Positions 1-8,441 of a stretch of DNA of 64,000 nt are shown piece by piece. The number at the start of each line of letters is the position of its first letter. Within the stretch, counting starts at the first letter, position 1. The notes under the pieces were generated by a model that had not been told where the DNA came from, did no database searches, and worked only from the letters and a program-made list of their open reading frames with translations. The stretch is taken from the NCBI RefSeq assembly GCF_009687865.1, contig NZ_BLAE01000030.1:1-64000 (forward strand), written 5' to 3'. A program made the translations under genes and the position numbers. This DNA is from Acrocarpospora macrocephala (lineage in GTDB: Bacteria; Actinomycetota; Actinomycetes; Streptosporangiales; Streptosporangiaceae).

Positions 1-303
1 TTTGGGGATGGCGGCGAAGATACCGCCGACCGGACGCCGTCTTCCGCGTTCGAGAATGCGATCCAGCAGTCCGCGCATCGCCATCAGCTCGAGACTGCGA
101 ATATGCAGACCGACTATGCGGACGAACGAGGCGGGCTCGGTTTCCTTCTCCAGAACGAGTACCCGCACATCGTGCAGCCGCAGTTCGGCGGCCAGCATCG
201 CACCGGTCGGCCCGCACCCGGCAATGATCACATCGAACACGGGGACGTCGCGCTCGACCCTGTCGTTCGACGACGGCTCGGCGGTGACCTGCGGAAAGTT
301 CAT
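1..303 (-). CDS. Rox-like FAD-dependent aromatic hydroxylase/monooxygenase (5' part, runs off left edge)
   Basis: Only the first 101 residues are present; the gene continues beyond the left edge. The FAD Rossmann motif GCGPTG lies at residues 29-34, followed by VLVLEKE (about 48-54) and the block VGLHIRSLELM with RGLLDR and PVGGIFAAI. This arrangement resembles rifampicin monooxygenases (Rox/Iri) of the PheA/TfdB flavoprotein family, which hydroxylate aromatic drugs with NADPH and O2. That substrate is inference: the substrate-binding half is not visible. A weak Shine-Dalgarno (AAAGG) sits 8 nt before the ATG. Both it and the ATG fall in a strong hairpin, preceded by a leader peptide, so expression is probably controlled at translation. 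Confidence 0.75.
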   Translation of the reverse strand, partial: MNFPQVTAEPSSNDRVERDVPVFDVIIAGCGPTGAMLAAELRLHDVRVLVLEKETEPASFVRIVGLHIRSLELMAMRGLLDRILERGRRRPVGGIFAAIPK

Positions 304-358
304 AGGTGTTGCCTTTCGGGAGTGCCTTGTTGGCGAGGCGCTCCCGGCGACACCTACG
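301..358 (-). promoter_or_regulatory. Nested mRNA hairpin burying the rox-like start codon
   Basis: On the minus-strand transcript, bases 358-346 can pair with 313-301, including the AUG itself (A-U, one G.U, C-G), with a single mismatch. Inside this stem a second helix pairs 345-336 with 327-318 (9 of 10) around an 8-nt loop. The GG of the Shine-Dalgarno is in the outer stem. The 5' arm overlaps the stop codon of a 19-residue leader ORF, as in translational attenuators. Pairing is seen directly; the regulatory role is inference. Confidence 0.6.
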
Positions 359-413
359 TCAATCGCCCGACCGTGACGGGAAGGGGGAGCACCCACATCG
401 ATACAGCGTTCAT
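354..413 (-). CDS. Putative 19-residue leader peptide upstream of the rox-like gene
   Basis: ATG at 413, stop TAG at 356-354, product MNAVSMWVLPLPVTVGRLT. It has a much better ribosome-binding site (GAGGAGGT, about 7 nt before the ATG) than the downstream monooxygenase. Its stop codon lies inside the 5' arm of the hairpin that buries the monooxygenase AUG. A ribosome stalled on or terminating at the leader would open or close that stem. A possible minus-strand -10 (TAACTT, 456-451) precedes it. Too short for homology; the case rests on start, SD and position. Confidence 0.5.
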   Translation of the reverse strand: MNAVSMWVLPLPVTVGRLT

Positions 414-468
414 GGGTCTCACCTCCTCGGGCGATGTCTCGGTCAACTGCAAGTTACAAGCCCGGGCA

Positions 469-1458
469 TCACCCCGTCCAACCCTTTCCCAGCCCCGTGA
501 TCACGACTTCCGCGGCGTTGGCGTAGCGGCGGGCCAGGTGTGCGAAGGCGTCCTTGAGCTCGGCCGGGCCGACGACCTCGATGTCGGCGTCGAACCTGCC
601 GATGGTGGCGGCCAGGCCGGGCCAGGACCACGAGCCCAGGACGAGCCGGCAGCGGTCTGGGCCGAGTTCCTCGACGATTCCGTCGCGGATGTAGCGGGAC
701 ACGGCGGCGGCGGGCAGGTCGAGGATCACCTCGCCGCGGCAGGGCCAGGTGCCGGCGCCGTCGGAGCCCCGGAACCTGCTGGCCACGAAGGTGGCCACCG
801 TACCTCCGGGCAGCTCGCGCGGGGTGAAGCGGGGGCCGGTGGGGGTGCGCGGGGTGATCCGGTCGGCGCGGAAGGTGCGCCAGTCCTCGCGGTCGAGGTC
901 CCAGGCGACGAGGTACCAGCGCCCGCCCCAGGTGACGAGGTGATGGGGCTGCACCCGGCGCGGCGGCGTCGGCTCGCCGTTGTCGTAGTCGAAGCGCAGC
1001 ACCTCGCGGGCGTGGACGGCGGCGCTGAGCGCTATGAGCACGCCGCTGTCGACCGGTGGGTCCGTCACGGGCCGCTCGACGGCGGTGACCTGGAGGGTGT
1101 CGATCCGGTGGCGCAGCCGTGCGGGCATGACCTGCCGGACGGTGTTCAGGGCGCGCGCCGCGGCTTCCTCGATGCCGGCGCCGGCGGTGGTGGCGATCTG
1201 GAGCGCGATGGCCAGCGCGACGGCCTGCTCGTCGTCGAACAGCAACGGGGGCAGCTCCGTGCCGGCGTCGAGCCGGTACCCACCGTCGGGCCCCTTGAAG
1301 GCCACGATGGGATAGCCGAGCTCGCGCAGGCGGTCGACATCACGGCGTACGGTGCGCGGGCTGACCTCCAGCCGCTCGGCCAGCAGCGCCCCCGGCCAGT
1401 CCCGGCGCGCCTGAAGCAGCGAGAGCAACGCCAGCAGTCGCGCTGAAGTCTTCGGCAT
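469..1458 (-). CDS. YafY-type transcriptional regulator with WYL domain
   Basis: DNA-binding regulator of about 329 residues. An N-terminal winged helix (residues 1-60: ARLLALLSLLQ, then LEVSPRTVRRDVDRLRELGYPI) is followed by a WYL-type ligand domain (about 130-200, with PHHLVTWGGRWYLVAWD) and a WCX-like C-terminus. ATG at 1458 (MPKTSARLL) is chosen because it matches the usual family N-terminus and has GGGGA just upstream; an in-frame GTG at 1488 is the alternative. It reads toward the rox-like gene 166 bp downstream. Separate promoter features in the gap suggest independent transcription, though it could regulate its neighbour. Ligand unknown. Confidence 0.85.
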   Translation of the reverse strand: MPKTSARLLALLSLLQARRDWPGALLAERLEVSPRTVRRDVDRLRELGYPIVAFKGPDGGYRLDAGTELPPLLFDDEQAVALAIALQIATTAGAGIEEAAARALNTVRQVMPARLRHRIDTLQVTAVERPVTDPPVDSGVLIALSAAVHAREVLRFDYDNGEPTPPRRVQPHHLVTWGGRWYLVAWDLDREDWRTFRADRITPRTPTGPRFTPRELPGGTVATFVASRFRGSDGAGTWPCRGEVILDLPAAAVSRYIRDGIVEELGPDRCRLVLGSWSWPGLAATIGRFDADIEVVGPAELKDAFAHLARRYANAAEVVITGLGKGWTG

Positions 1459-1549
1459 GATCCCCATATTGCCCTGAGAAGCGGCCACTCCCTGTCCGCT
1501 ACTCCTGCGAGTGTTGTCGCGTGCCAGTCAACGACACCAACCCGAAAGG

Positions 1550-1648
1550 CCCGAACGCCGTGACCGCCACGTCATCGCCGAGACTGCCCAGCACGCCGGG
1601 CACGCCGACATCCTGCGCGAGACGCTCGACGGGCAGAAATCAACCTGA
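1550..1648 (+). pseudogene. C-terminal remnant of a DinB/DUF664 family gene
   Basis: The frame ending at TGA 1646-1648 reads HVIAETAQHAGHADILRETL then DGQKST. This is the characteristic C-terminal tail (AETAxHAGHADIxRExxDG) of DUF664/DinB putative thiol-dependent enzymes. No start or N-terminal four-helix part precedes it; only about 30 residues survive. It ends 3 bp before the next gene. I recognise the motif from the family; no search was run. Confidence 0.6.
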
Positions 1649-1651
1649 CCG

Positions 1652-2752
1652 ATGACCGTTCTCGACGCCCGGGCGCTCAACCGCGCCACGCTCGCCCGGC
1701 AGTTGCTGCTCGATCACGCCGACGTGCCGGTCTTCGACGCCGTCGCGCATCTGTGCGGCCTGCAAGCGCAGGAACCGCAGGAACCGTTCGTCGGGCTCTG
1801 GTCACGGCTGCGCGCGTTCGACCCGGCGGTGCTCTCGGACCTGCTGATCCGGCGGAGCGTGGTGCGGACCCACCTCATGCGCCGCACCGTCCACCTGCTC
1901 ACCGCCGACGACGCCCTGGCCTGGCGGGCCCGCCACGATCTCATGCTGCGCCAACGGGTGCTCGGGACCTACCGCCGCGAGCTCGCCGGGGTGGATCTCG
2001 ACGAGCTCGCGACGGCAGGCCGGGCGGTGATGGCCGACAACGAGCCCCGTTCGATGACCGAGCTCGCGCGGGCGCTTGCCGAGCGCTGGCCGGCGCCGGG
2101 CCCGCGGCCACTGGGCGAAATGCTGATCGCCGCCCTCGTCCCGATGGTGCAGCTGCCGCCGCGCGGGCTGTGGCGCACGAGGGCGGGAGTGCGCAACGTC
2201 CCGCTCTCCTCCTGGCTGGGCCGCGAGATCGACCCGCCGGCCCCGGAGGGCTCCGATCCGGTCGGCGAAACGCTGGTACGCCGCTATCTGGCCGCGTACG
2301 GCCCCGCCGCCACGGCCGACCTGCGCGCCTGGTGCGGCCTCGCCGGACTGCCGGCCGCGGTGGCCGCGATACGCGAGGAGCTGGTCACCTTCCGCGACGA
2401 AAGAGGCCGGGAACTGCTGGACCTCCCCCACGCGCCACGCCCCGACCCCGACACACCCGCCCCGGTACGGTTCCTACCGGCGTTCGACAACGCCCTCCTC
2501 GGCTACCACGACCGCAGCCGCATCATCGACACCGCCCACCGCGGCCTCTCGGTCGCCGGCGCTCGCGTCGTCCTGGTCGACGGCCGGGTCGCCGCGACCT
2601 GGACCGTCAAGGCCGACACCGTGATCGTCACCCCGCTACGCCGCTTCTCTCGAACCGACCGCACCACCGTAGCCGAGCAGGGCCAGGCGCTGGCGTCCTT
2701 CCTCTCCGACAACGACAGCCAACGCGTACAGATCACCGCGTCTCCCCCCTGA
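1652..2752 (+). CDS. Winged-helix AlkZ/YcaQ-like protein (HTH_42 family)
   Basis: A 366-residue member of the HTH_42 (PF06224) superfamily, which includes the interstrand-crosslink and alkyl-base DNA glycosylases AlkZ and YcaQ. The QxQ motif that is catalytic in AlkZ is present as QAQ at residues 38-40 (CGLQAQEP). Other family marks are RRTVHLLTADDALAW near 75 and FLPAFDNALLGYHDRSRI near 270. Length is normal for the family. The ATG at 1652 directly follows the DUF664 remnant. A second DNA-glycosylase fold lies 141 bp downstream on the same strand, supporting a base-repair role; repair activity itself is inferred. Confidence 0.85.
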   Translation: MTVLDARALNRATLARQLLLDHADVPVFDAVAHLCGLQAQEPQEPFVGLWSRLRAFDPAVLSDLLIRRSVVRTHLMRRTVHLLTADDALAWRARHDLMLRQRVLGTYRRELAGVDLDELATAGRAVMADNEPRSMTELARALAERWPAPGPRPLGEMLIAALVPMVQLPPRGLWRTRAGVRNVPLSSWLGREIDPPAPEGSDPVGETLVRRYLAAYGPAATADLRAWCGLAGLPAAVAAIREELVTFRDERGRELLDLPHAPRPDPDTPAPVRFLPAFDNALLGYHDRSRIIDTAHRGLSVAGARVVLVDGRVAATWTVKADTVIVTPLRRFSRTDRTTVAEQGQALASFLSDNDSQRVQITASPP

Positions 2753-2893
2753 GCGACCCACCCGCGAGCTGCACGGGATCGGCCAGGCGAACCGGCAGGG
2801 TGACTGGCAGTCGGCACCAGGTCGACCAGGGCGACGAAGAGCTCCAGCAATCGCACGTCATCAACGCTCTGTGCGGGCCCCTACCATACGCGC

Positions 2894-3772
2894 ATGACCA
2901 CGCACGGATTTACGATCATCGCCAAGGGTCCGTTCGATTTCGGGGCCTCGTTGCGCTTTGTGGAGGACTGGCCGGCTACCAGTGCGCTGCCCTCTGATGG
3001 GCGGGTGTTGCGGTTCGCGTACTGTGCGGAGTCTGACTGGCTGCCGATCGGTGTGAGCGTGACGCCCGCGCCAGGTGGAGTGGCGGTTGCCACGACGCGG
3101 GCCGCGGGGGCGGGGATCCGGGGCGAGGTGGCGCGAATTCTGTCCCTTGATGTGGACGGTACGGGGTTCGGTGAGCTTGGTGAGGCCGATCCTGTGATCG
3201 GTGATCTGCAGCGTGCGAGGCCGGGCCTGCGGCCGGTGTGTTTCTGGAGTCCGTGGGAGGCGGCGTGCTGGGCGGTGATCGTGCAGCGCTCGTCGATGCT
3301 CATCGCCTCGCGGCTCAAGCAGCGCATCGCGGAGCGGCACGGGGCGAGGGTCACCGTGGACGGGCGGGAGTGCGCGGCCTTCCCGCCGCCGGTGACGCTG
3401 CTGGAGGCCGGTGGTCTCGGCCTGCCCGCGCAGAAGGAGGAGTGGCTGCGCGGGCTGGCGCGGGCGGCGCTGGACGGGGTGCTCACCACCGAGCACCTGC
3501 GCTCGGCCGGTCCGGAGGAGGCCCTGGCCGAGCTGCGGACGCTGGCCGGCGTGGGGCCGTTCTCCGCGGGGCTGATCCTGATCCGCGGCGCGGGCGCGCC
3601 GGATGCGTTTCCCGGCGACGAGCCGCGCCTGTTCGCGATCCTGCGCGAGGCGTACGGCCTGCCGGAGGACGCGCCACCGGCCGCCTACCGGAAGCTGGCC
3701 GAAGCGTGGCGGCCCTACCGGTCCTGGGCCTCCTTCCTGTTCCGGGCGTCCGCCTATGGCGTCATGGATTAG
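2894..3772 (+). CDS. HhH-GPD DNA glycosylase (3-methyladenine glycosylase 2-like)
   Basis: Protein of 292 residues with a C-terminal helix-hairpin-helix (about 213-233, LRTLAGVGPFSAGLILI) followed by GAPDAFPGDEPRL. The Asp near 242 is the expected catalytic residue of HhH-GPD glycosylases such as AlkA. The N-terminal part (SPWEAACWAVIVQRSS about 115-130) matches the AlkA-type helical core. It would excise alkylated bases. ATG at 2894; the stop overlaps by 4 bp the convergent ABC fragment. It pairs with the upstream AlkZ-like gene. Confidence 0.85.
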   Translation: MTTHGFTIIAKGPFDFGASLRFVEDWPATSALPSDGRVLRFAYCAESDWLPIGVSVTPAPGGVAVATTRAAGAGIRGEVARILSLDVDGTGFGELGEADPVIGDLQRARPGLRPVCFWSPWEAACWAVIVQRSSMLIASRLKQRIAERHGARVTVDGRECAAFPPPVTLLEAGGLGLPAQKEEWLRGLARAALDGVLTTEHLRSAGPEEALAELRTLAGVGPFSAGLILIRGAGAPDAFPGDEPRLFAILREAYGLPEDAPPAAYRKLAEAWRPYRSWASFLFRASAYGVMD

Positions 3773-4239
3773 GCGCGGATGCAGGGCACGACGTGCTGCT
3801 CGCCGATCGGGACCAGCGGCGGGTCGGTGATCGCGCACTCCGTTGTCGCGATCGGGCAGCGGGTGCGGAAGCGGCAGCCGGATGGCAGGTCGATCGGGCT
3901 CGGCGGATCACCGGTCAGCACGATGCGGGTGCCGCGGCGCGGGGTCATCGGGTCCGGCTCCGGCACCGCGGACAGCAGCGCCTGGGTGTAGGGGTGCCGG
4001 GGCTCGCTGATCAGGTCGCCGACGGTTCCCTCTTCGACCACGCGGCCGAGATACATCACGGCCACGCGGTGCGACAGGTGCTTGATCGTCGTGACGTCGT
4101 GCGAGATGAGGATCATCGCCTGGCCGGCGTCCTCCTGGAGCCGCAGCAGCAGGTTGAGGATCTCCGAGCGGGTCGACAGGTCGAGCGCCGAGGTCGGCTC
4201 GTCCGCGACCAGGAGCTTGGGCTCCAGCGGCCGGGCCTC
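3769..4239 (-). pseudogene. 3' fragment of an oligopeptide ABC transporter ATPase (Opp/DppF type)
   Basis: The reading frame holds only the C-terminal half of the ATPase: Walker B LLVADEPTSALD, the H-loop SHDVTTIKHLSHRV, HPYTQALLSAVPEPDP, and the oligo_HPY tail with CRFRTRCP and VPCIRA. The Walker A, Q-loop and signature are missing. Upstream the homology ends about 4239 (ARPLEPK instead of ARALALEPK) and the sequence runs into the 3' end of the questin oxidase gene. No partner permease is nearby, so it is a truncated relic. Confidence 0.85.
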
Positions 4240-4271
4240 TCTCCCCCCGAGCGGCCCGGCGGCTCCCTCGT

Positions 4272-5321
4272 TCAAGGGCCGATGAGGGCGGCCGCGTGCA
4301 AGGACGCGGCCAGCGCGCCCGGGTGGCCGGTGCGGGTGTAGACCTCGGCCGCGGTGTCGGTGAACTTGATGACGTGCTCGTCGCCGTGCGCGACGGCCCG
4401 GTCCAGCACGTCGGCGACCGGGTCGGAGCCGGACGGCGCGGCGGGCAGCGTCTCCGCCGGGGCGGGCTCCGGCGGCGCGTACCCGGAGAAGATCGCGGCC
4501 GTGGTGGTCCAGATCGCCGTCAGGCTGGGCGCCCACAGCTCCTGCGGGAGCGCGGGCAGGGCGTGCAGCACCGCGTTGGGCGCCGTCGCGGTGTGCACCA
4601 GCAGGACGGGCGAACCGTGCCCATGGCTGAGGTATCGCAGCGTGGCCGCGGCCACCAGATCCGCCAGCCGGGTCCGGATCTCCTCCGGCGTGGCGGCGGG
4701 CCGCAACCCGGTCACCGTCGCCTCCCAGCCGGGCAGCCCGGACAGCTGGCCGAGCCGGCTGGCCACATTGCCGACCTGCTCGGGCACGCGGGGCAGCGCG
4801 TCCATCGCCAGGTGCGGGTCGAGCGCGCCGCCGGGGTCACCCGCCATCGGCACGGCCCGCGACCTGGCCGCCCAGAAGGCCAGCCCGTGCGCCAGCTCGG
4901 TCAGCGTGGCCGGGCTCTCCGCCCCGGCCAGGAGCGCCCGCACCACATGCCCCACCCTGATCACCCCGTGGGTGGTGCCGGCCAGCACGCCGGGCAGCAG
5001 GCGCGCCCACCAGACGGCCAGCACCCGCCGCCACGGCTCCTCGGCCAGCCGCCGGGCGAAGAAGGCGGCCCAGTCGCCGACCCGCCGCCCGTCGCCGAGC
5101 GCCTCCGCCCAGTTCGCCTCGCCGATCTCGCCCGTACGGCCCGGCAGCTCGTCGAGCCGCCGGAGATAGCCCGCCACCCAGCCGTCCACCCGATCGGCGT
5201 GACCGCGGCGAACCAGCACCTCCACCGCCATCGGGCCGTGGTTGGTCAGCTGGTCCTCCCCCCACTCCGGTCCCGTGCGGTGGAAGCGCTCGTACGCCTC
5301 GTTCAGGATTCCACCGGCCAC
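4272..5321 (-). CDS. Questin oxidase family protein (DUF4243)
   Basis: Complete 349-residue member of the questin oxidase-like family (PF14027), known from fungal Baeyer-Villiger enzymes of anthraquinone and aflatoxin pathways and widespread in actinomycetes. Diagnostic N-terminus: AYERFHRTGPEWGEDQLTNH (residues 9-28) and HGPMAVE. GTG start at 5321 with GAGGTGA 8 nt upstream. It is divergent from a LuxR/ATPase regulator 101 bp away, which may control it. Substrate unknown; the oxidative ring-cleavage role is from family knowledge only. Confidence 0.8.
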   Translation of the reverse strand: MAGGILNEAYERFHRTGPEWGEDQLTNHGPMAVEVLVRRGHADRVDGWVAGYLRRLDELPGRTGEIGEANWAEALGDGRRVGDWAAFFARRLAEEPWRRVLAVWWARLLPGVLAGTTHGVIRVGHVVRALLAGAESPATLTELAHGLAFWAARSRAVPMAGDPGGALDPHLAMDALPRVPEQVGNVASRLGQLSGLPGWEATVTGLRPAATPEEIRTRLADLVAAATLRYLSHGHGSPVLLVHTATAPNAVLHALPALPQELWAPSLTAIWTTTAAIFSGYAPPEPAPAETLPAAPSGSDPVADVLDRAVAHGDEHVIKFTDTAAEVYTRTGHPGALAASLHAAALIGP

Positions 5322-5422
5322 CGGTGATCACCTCATCCCTGTCCGTCCTGGCGATCAGCATGCTCTGGACCCTCCGCAGGGGGCATCCGTGCTGACCACT
5401 CATTTGTGGTCAGATATGTCGG

Positions 5423-7712
5423 GTGAGCCTGGAGTCGGTGTCGCCGCGCGAAGCAGAGGTCCTGGCCCTGCTGGACGCGCACCTGTCGAACCTCCAGATC
5501 GCCGGCCGCCTGCACATCTCGGTACGCACGGTCGAGAACCACGTCTCCGCCCTGCTCCGCAAATACGGCGTGGCCGACCGCCGGGCGCTGGCCGCCATCG
5601 CCAGGCAGGCGAACCAGCCCCCGGTGACCCAGGCCCCGGCGGCCGCGGGCCGGCTCACCGGCGCGCCCGCCTGGCGCACCGGCTTCGTCGGGCGAGCCCA
5701 CGAACGCGACGCCGTCCTGGCCATGCTGCGGGCCGGGCGGCTGGTGACCCTGGCCGGTCCCGGCGGGGTCGGGAAGACCAGGTTGGCCGCGACCGTCGCC
5801 GCGGCCGCCGCGCCGGGCCTGCCGCTGGGGGCGGCCTTCGCCGACCTCGTCCCGGTCCGCGACGGCCAGGTGGCCGGGGCCGTGGCGAGGGTTCTCGGCG
5901 TGAGCGAGTCGCCGGGGCAGCCGCTGGAGGACGCCGTGCTGGGCGCGCTCGGCCGGGCGCGCCTGCTCCTGGTCCTGGACAACTGCGAGCACGTGTCTCG
6001 ACGGCGCGGCCGCCTTCGCCGACCGGGTGCTGTCCCGGTGCCCGGAGGTCACCGTCCTGGCCACCAGCCGCGAGCGGCTCGGCCTGCCCGGCGAGCGGGT
6101 CGTGCCGATCGCGCCGTTGCCGCTGGCCTCCGACGCGGAGGCGCTGTTCCGGGCTCGGGCCGCCGCCGTCGATCCCGCCTTCACGGCCGAACCGGCGATC
6201 GTCGCCGAGATCTGCGCCCGCCTGGACGGCATGCCGCTCGCCATCGAGCTGGCCGCCGCCCGCGGGCCCTCGCTGGGAGCCGGCGGCCTGCTGGCCGCGC
6301 TGGACGACATGCTCCGGCTGCTGGTGGGCAGCCGCCACCCCGACGAGCGCCACCGTTCCCTGCGCGCGGTGCTCGGCTGGAGCCACGACCTGCTCGGGGA
6401 CGACGAGCGGGCGCTCTTTCCCCGGCTGGCCGTGTTCGCCGGCGCGTTCGACCTGGACGCCGCCCGCCAGGTCGCCGCATGCTCGCCCGACGTCTTCCAG
6501 GAGGCGGCCCGCCGTGCCCCGACCGCCTCGGCCGCCGCCGCGGACCTGCGCACCGCGGCCCAGGCCGTCTTCGCGGTGGGACCGGCCGGCGGCGCGTTCG
6601 ACCTGCTCCTGGACTCCGCCACGCACGCGCGGGCCGCGGGCGACCCCGACGCCCACACGCTGGCCCTCGCCCAAGCCGTCCTCACGGCTGGCAGGTTCAC
6701 CTCGGGCTTTCCCGAGCCCGTTCCCAGCGCTCGCTTGCGGGAGTTGCTGGACCAGGCCGCCGCGAACGGCTCCCGCGACCCCGTGGTGGCCGCTCACCTG
6801 GCCGCCGCCACCGCCTGGTGCCCCACCCCCGACCCCGCCCTGGCCGAAACGGCTGTCGCGGCGGCCCGCGCCACCGGCGACCCCGTGCTGCTCAGCGCCG
6901 CCCTGGACGCCTCCGGCACGCTGGCGATGCGCGCGGGCCGCTTCCGCCAGGCGCACCTGGTGGCCGGGGAACGGCTGGCGCAGATCGACCTGATGGACCG
7001 CCGCCACCCCGCCTCGGCGGCGGAGATCCTGGACTCCTTCCACAACGCCTGGCTCTGCGCCCTCGCCACCGGCGACCTGTCCGCGGCCCTGGCCACAGCC
7101 GAGCGGATCGCCCGCGACGACCTGCTCGGCGCCCATCCGTACCGCGCCGCGAGCAAGCTGATCCCGCCGCTGGTCCTGGTCGGGCGCTTCGAGGAGGCGG
7201 TGGAACACGCCGAGCCCATGTGGCACGCCTGGCAGCGCTCCGCCGCTCCGATCGCCGCCTGGCTGTCCCCCGCCGCCTCGGCCGTCGCGCTCGCCCACGG
7301 CCTGCGGGGGGACCGGAGCGCGTACCGCCTCTGGCGTTCCCGTGCCGGACAGACCGTGGGCGCGCTCGACCCCATGGTCTTCGCCACCTTCGTGGACGCC
7401 CGCGTCGCCGTACACACGGGCGCGGTCGAGAACGCGCCGGCGCTGGTCTCCCGGGCCTTCACCGCGACCGGCTGGGCCGCCGCCTACGCGCGCGCCGCCA
7501 CGGCTGAACTGGCCGTACTGGCCGATCTGCCCGACGCGGGCCACTGGCTGGCCGTCGCGGCCGAGACAACCGGGGAGAACGACTGGGCCGTCGCCTGCCT
7601 GGCCCGCGCTCATGGCCGCTCAACCGGCACCGCCGCCTTGCGGGACTCGCTCCTGGGGTGGAGCCGCATTCACGCGCGGTTCGAGCACGAGCGAACCGCA
7701 CTCCTCATGTGA
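5423..7712 (+). pseudogene. Frameshifted LuxR-HTH / NB-ARC ATPase / TPR regulator
   Basis: The first frame, from GTG 5423, encodes a LuxR-type HTH (residues 4-58, SPREAEVLALL and RTVENHVSALLRKYGV). A STAND ATPase follows, with Walker A GPGGVGKT and Walker B LLLVLDNCEH. At 5996 one extra T breaks the frame. Removing it restores LDGAAAFADRVLSRCPEV and continues through TSRERLGLPGERV, GLPLAIELAAARG-like sequence and a helical repeat region to TGA 7712, giving about 762 residues. The N-terminal HTH with a C-terminal TPR is like AfsR-family regulators without the BTAD domain. The segment after the ATPase (about 6480) also looks shortened. Real mutation or sequencing error cannot be told apart. It overlaps the convergent Clp_N gene by 8 bp. 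Confidence 0.75.
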
Positions 7713-8178
7713 TGCTCCCGATCCGGGTCTGCACGGCGGCGCGGTCCACGCCCAGGTGGTCGATCAGCTCGGCCACCGGGTCGGGCCGCCGTTCGGCCAG
7801 CAGCGCGAGCAGGAGCTGCACGGGCGCCTGAGTGGCCCTGTTCTTGCGCGTGGTGGTTTTGATCGCCTGATTGACGGCGGCTCTGGCGCCGCTGGTGAGC
7901 GCGGTGGCCGCGATCGGCGGATGCCGGCGCGGCCTGGACCGCGGCGCCTGGCCGACCGCCAGCCCGATCGCGCGCAGTGCCCGCGCGTCCAGTTCGGCCA
8001 GCGCGGCGCGCACGGTGGACAGGTCCACGCCGAGCGCGCGGGCGCTGGCGGCGCCGGGGTCGCGCAGCAGGCCGAGCAGGAGGTGCTCGGTGCCGATGCG
8101 CCGGTCGCCGAGCTGCCTGGCCTCCTCGGCCGCCGCCTTGACGGCCACGGCGAACGGGCTTTTCTCCGAGCCGAACAT
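7705..8178 (-). CDS. Stand-alone Clp N-terminal (Clp_N/ClpR) domain protein
   Basis: A 157-residue protein made of two Clp_N repeats, as in the N-domain of ClpC/ClpA. The first is SPFAVAVKAAAEEARQLGDR with RIGTEHLLLGLLRD; the second, after an Arg/Pro linker, is TSGARAAVNQAIKTT with PVQLLLALL. There is no AAA+ ATPase module, so it cannot unfold proteins itself. Such proteins are thought to act as substrate or adaptor partners, or as ligand sensors for a linked regulator. ATG at 8178 with GAGGA upstream, 8 bp after the HTH gene stop: one operon, driven from the dual promoter at 8392-8439. Confidence 0.8.
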   Translation of the reverse strand: MFGSEKSPFAVAVKAAAEEARQLGDRRIGTEHLLLGLLRDPGAASARALGVDLSTVRAALAELDARALRAIGLAVGQAPRSRPRRHPPIAATALTSGARAAVNQAIKTTTRKNRATQAPVQLLLALLAERRPDPVAELIDHLGVDRAAVQTRIGSIT

Positions 8179-8186
8179 CGCGATCC

Positions 8187-8390
8187 TCACTTCCCGTATT
8201 TGGCGTGCACGGACTGCCGTGACATGCCGAGCGCGTCGCCGATCTGCTCCCAGGTCCACCCCTGCTCCCTGGCCAGCGCCACCGAGACGGCCTCGACCTG
8301 TTCGGCCAGCCGCTGCAGGGCACCCACCGCGCGCAGCCCCACCGCGGGGTCGTTCGACCTGATTCGTTCGGACAGTTCTTCCAGTTCCAC
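8187..8390 (-). CDS. Small helix-turn-helix protein paired with the Clp_N protein
   Basis: A 67-residue HTH protein with a helical N-terminus (ELEELSERI) and an HTH in the C-terminal third (WTWEQIGDALGMSRQSVHAKYG). GTG at 8390 sits exactly where a transcript from the symmetrical promoter would begin, so the mRNA is probably leaderless. First gene of the HTH/Clp_N operon and divergent from a flavin monooxygenase. It is the obvious candidate to bind the 19-bp inverted repeat and to autoregulate; this is inference. Confidence 0.8.
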   Translation of the reverse strand: MELEELSERIRSNDPAVGLRAVGALQRLAEQVEAVSVALAREQGWTWEQIGDALGMSRQSVHAKYGK

Positions 8391-8391
8391 G

Positions 8392-8439
8392 CTGTCAGGC
8401 TAGATTGACAGCGCTTTCTTTGTCAATCTAGCCTGACAG
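8392..8439. promoter_or_regulatory. Perfect 19-bp inverted repeat carrying two mirror-image promoters
   Basis: CTGTCAGGCTAGATTGACA (8392-8410) is followed by a 10-nt spacer and its exact reverse complement (8421-8439). Each arm carries a TTGACA -35 for one direction and, in the other arm 18 bp on, a TAGCCT (TANNNT) -10. Plus: 8405-8410 and 8429-8434. Minus: 8426-8421 and 8402-8397. Expected start sites coincide with the ATG at 8442 and the GTG at 8390, so both mRNAs would be leaderless. One bound repressor would shut both genes. Confidence 0.8.
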
Positions 8440-8441
8440 GC

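Noticed and set aside
304-468. Rifamycin-associated element upstream of the rox-like gene
   Set aside because: The only inverted repeats here are the mRNA hairpin arms; their sequence and position do not fit that element.
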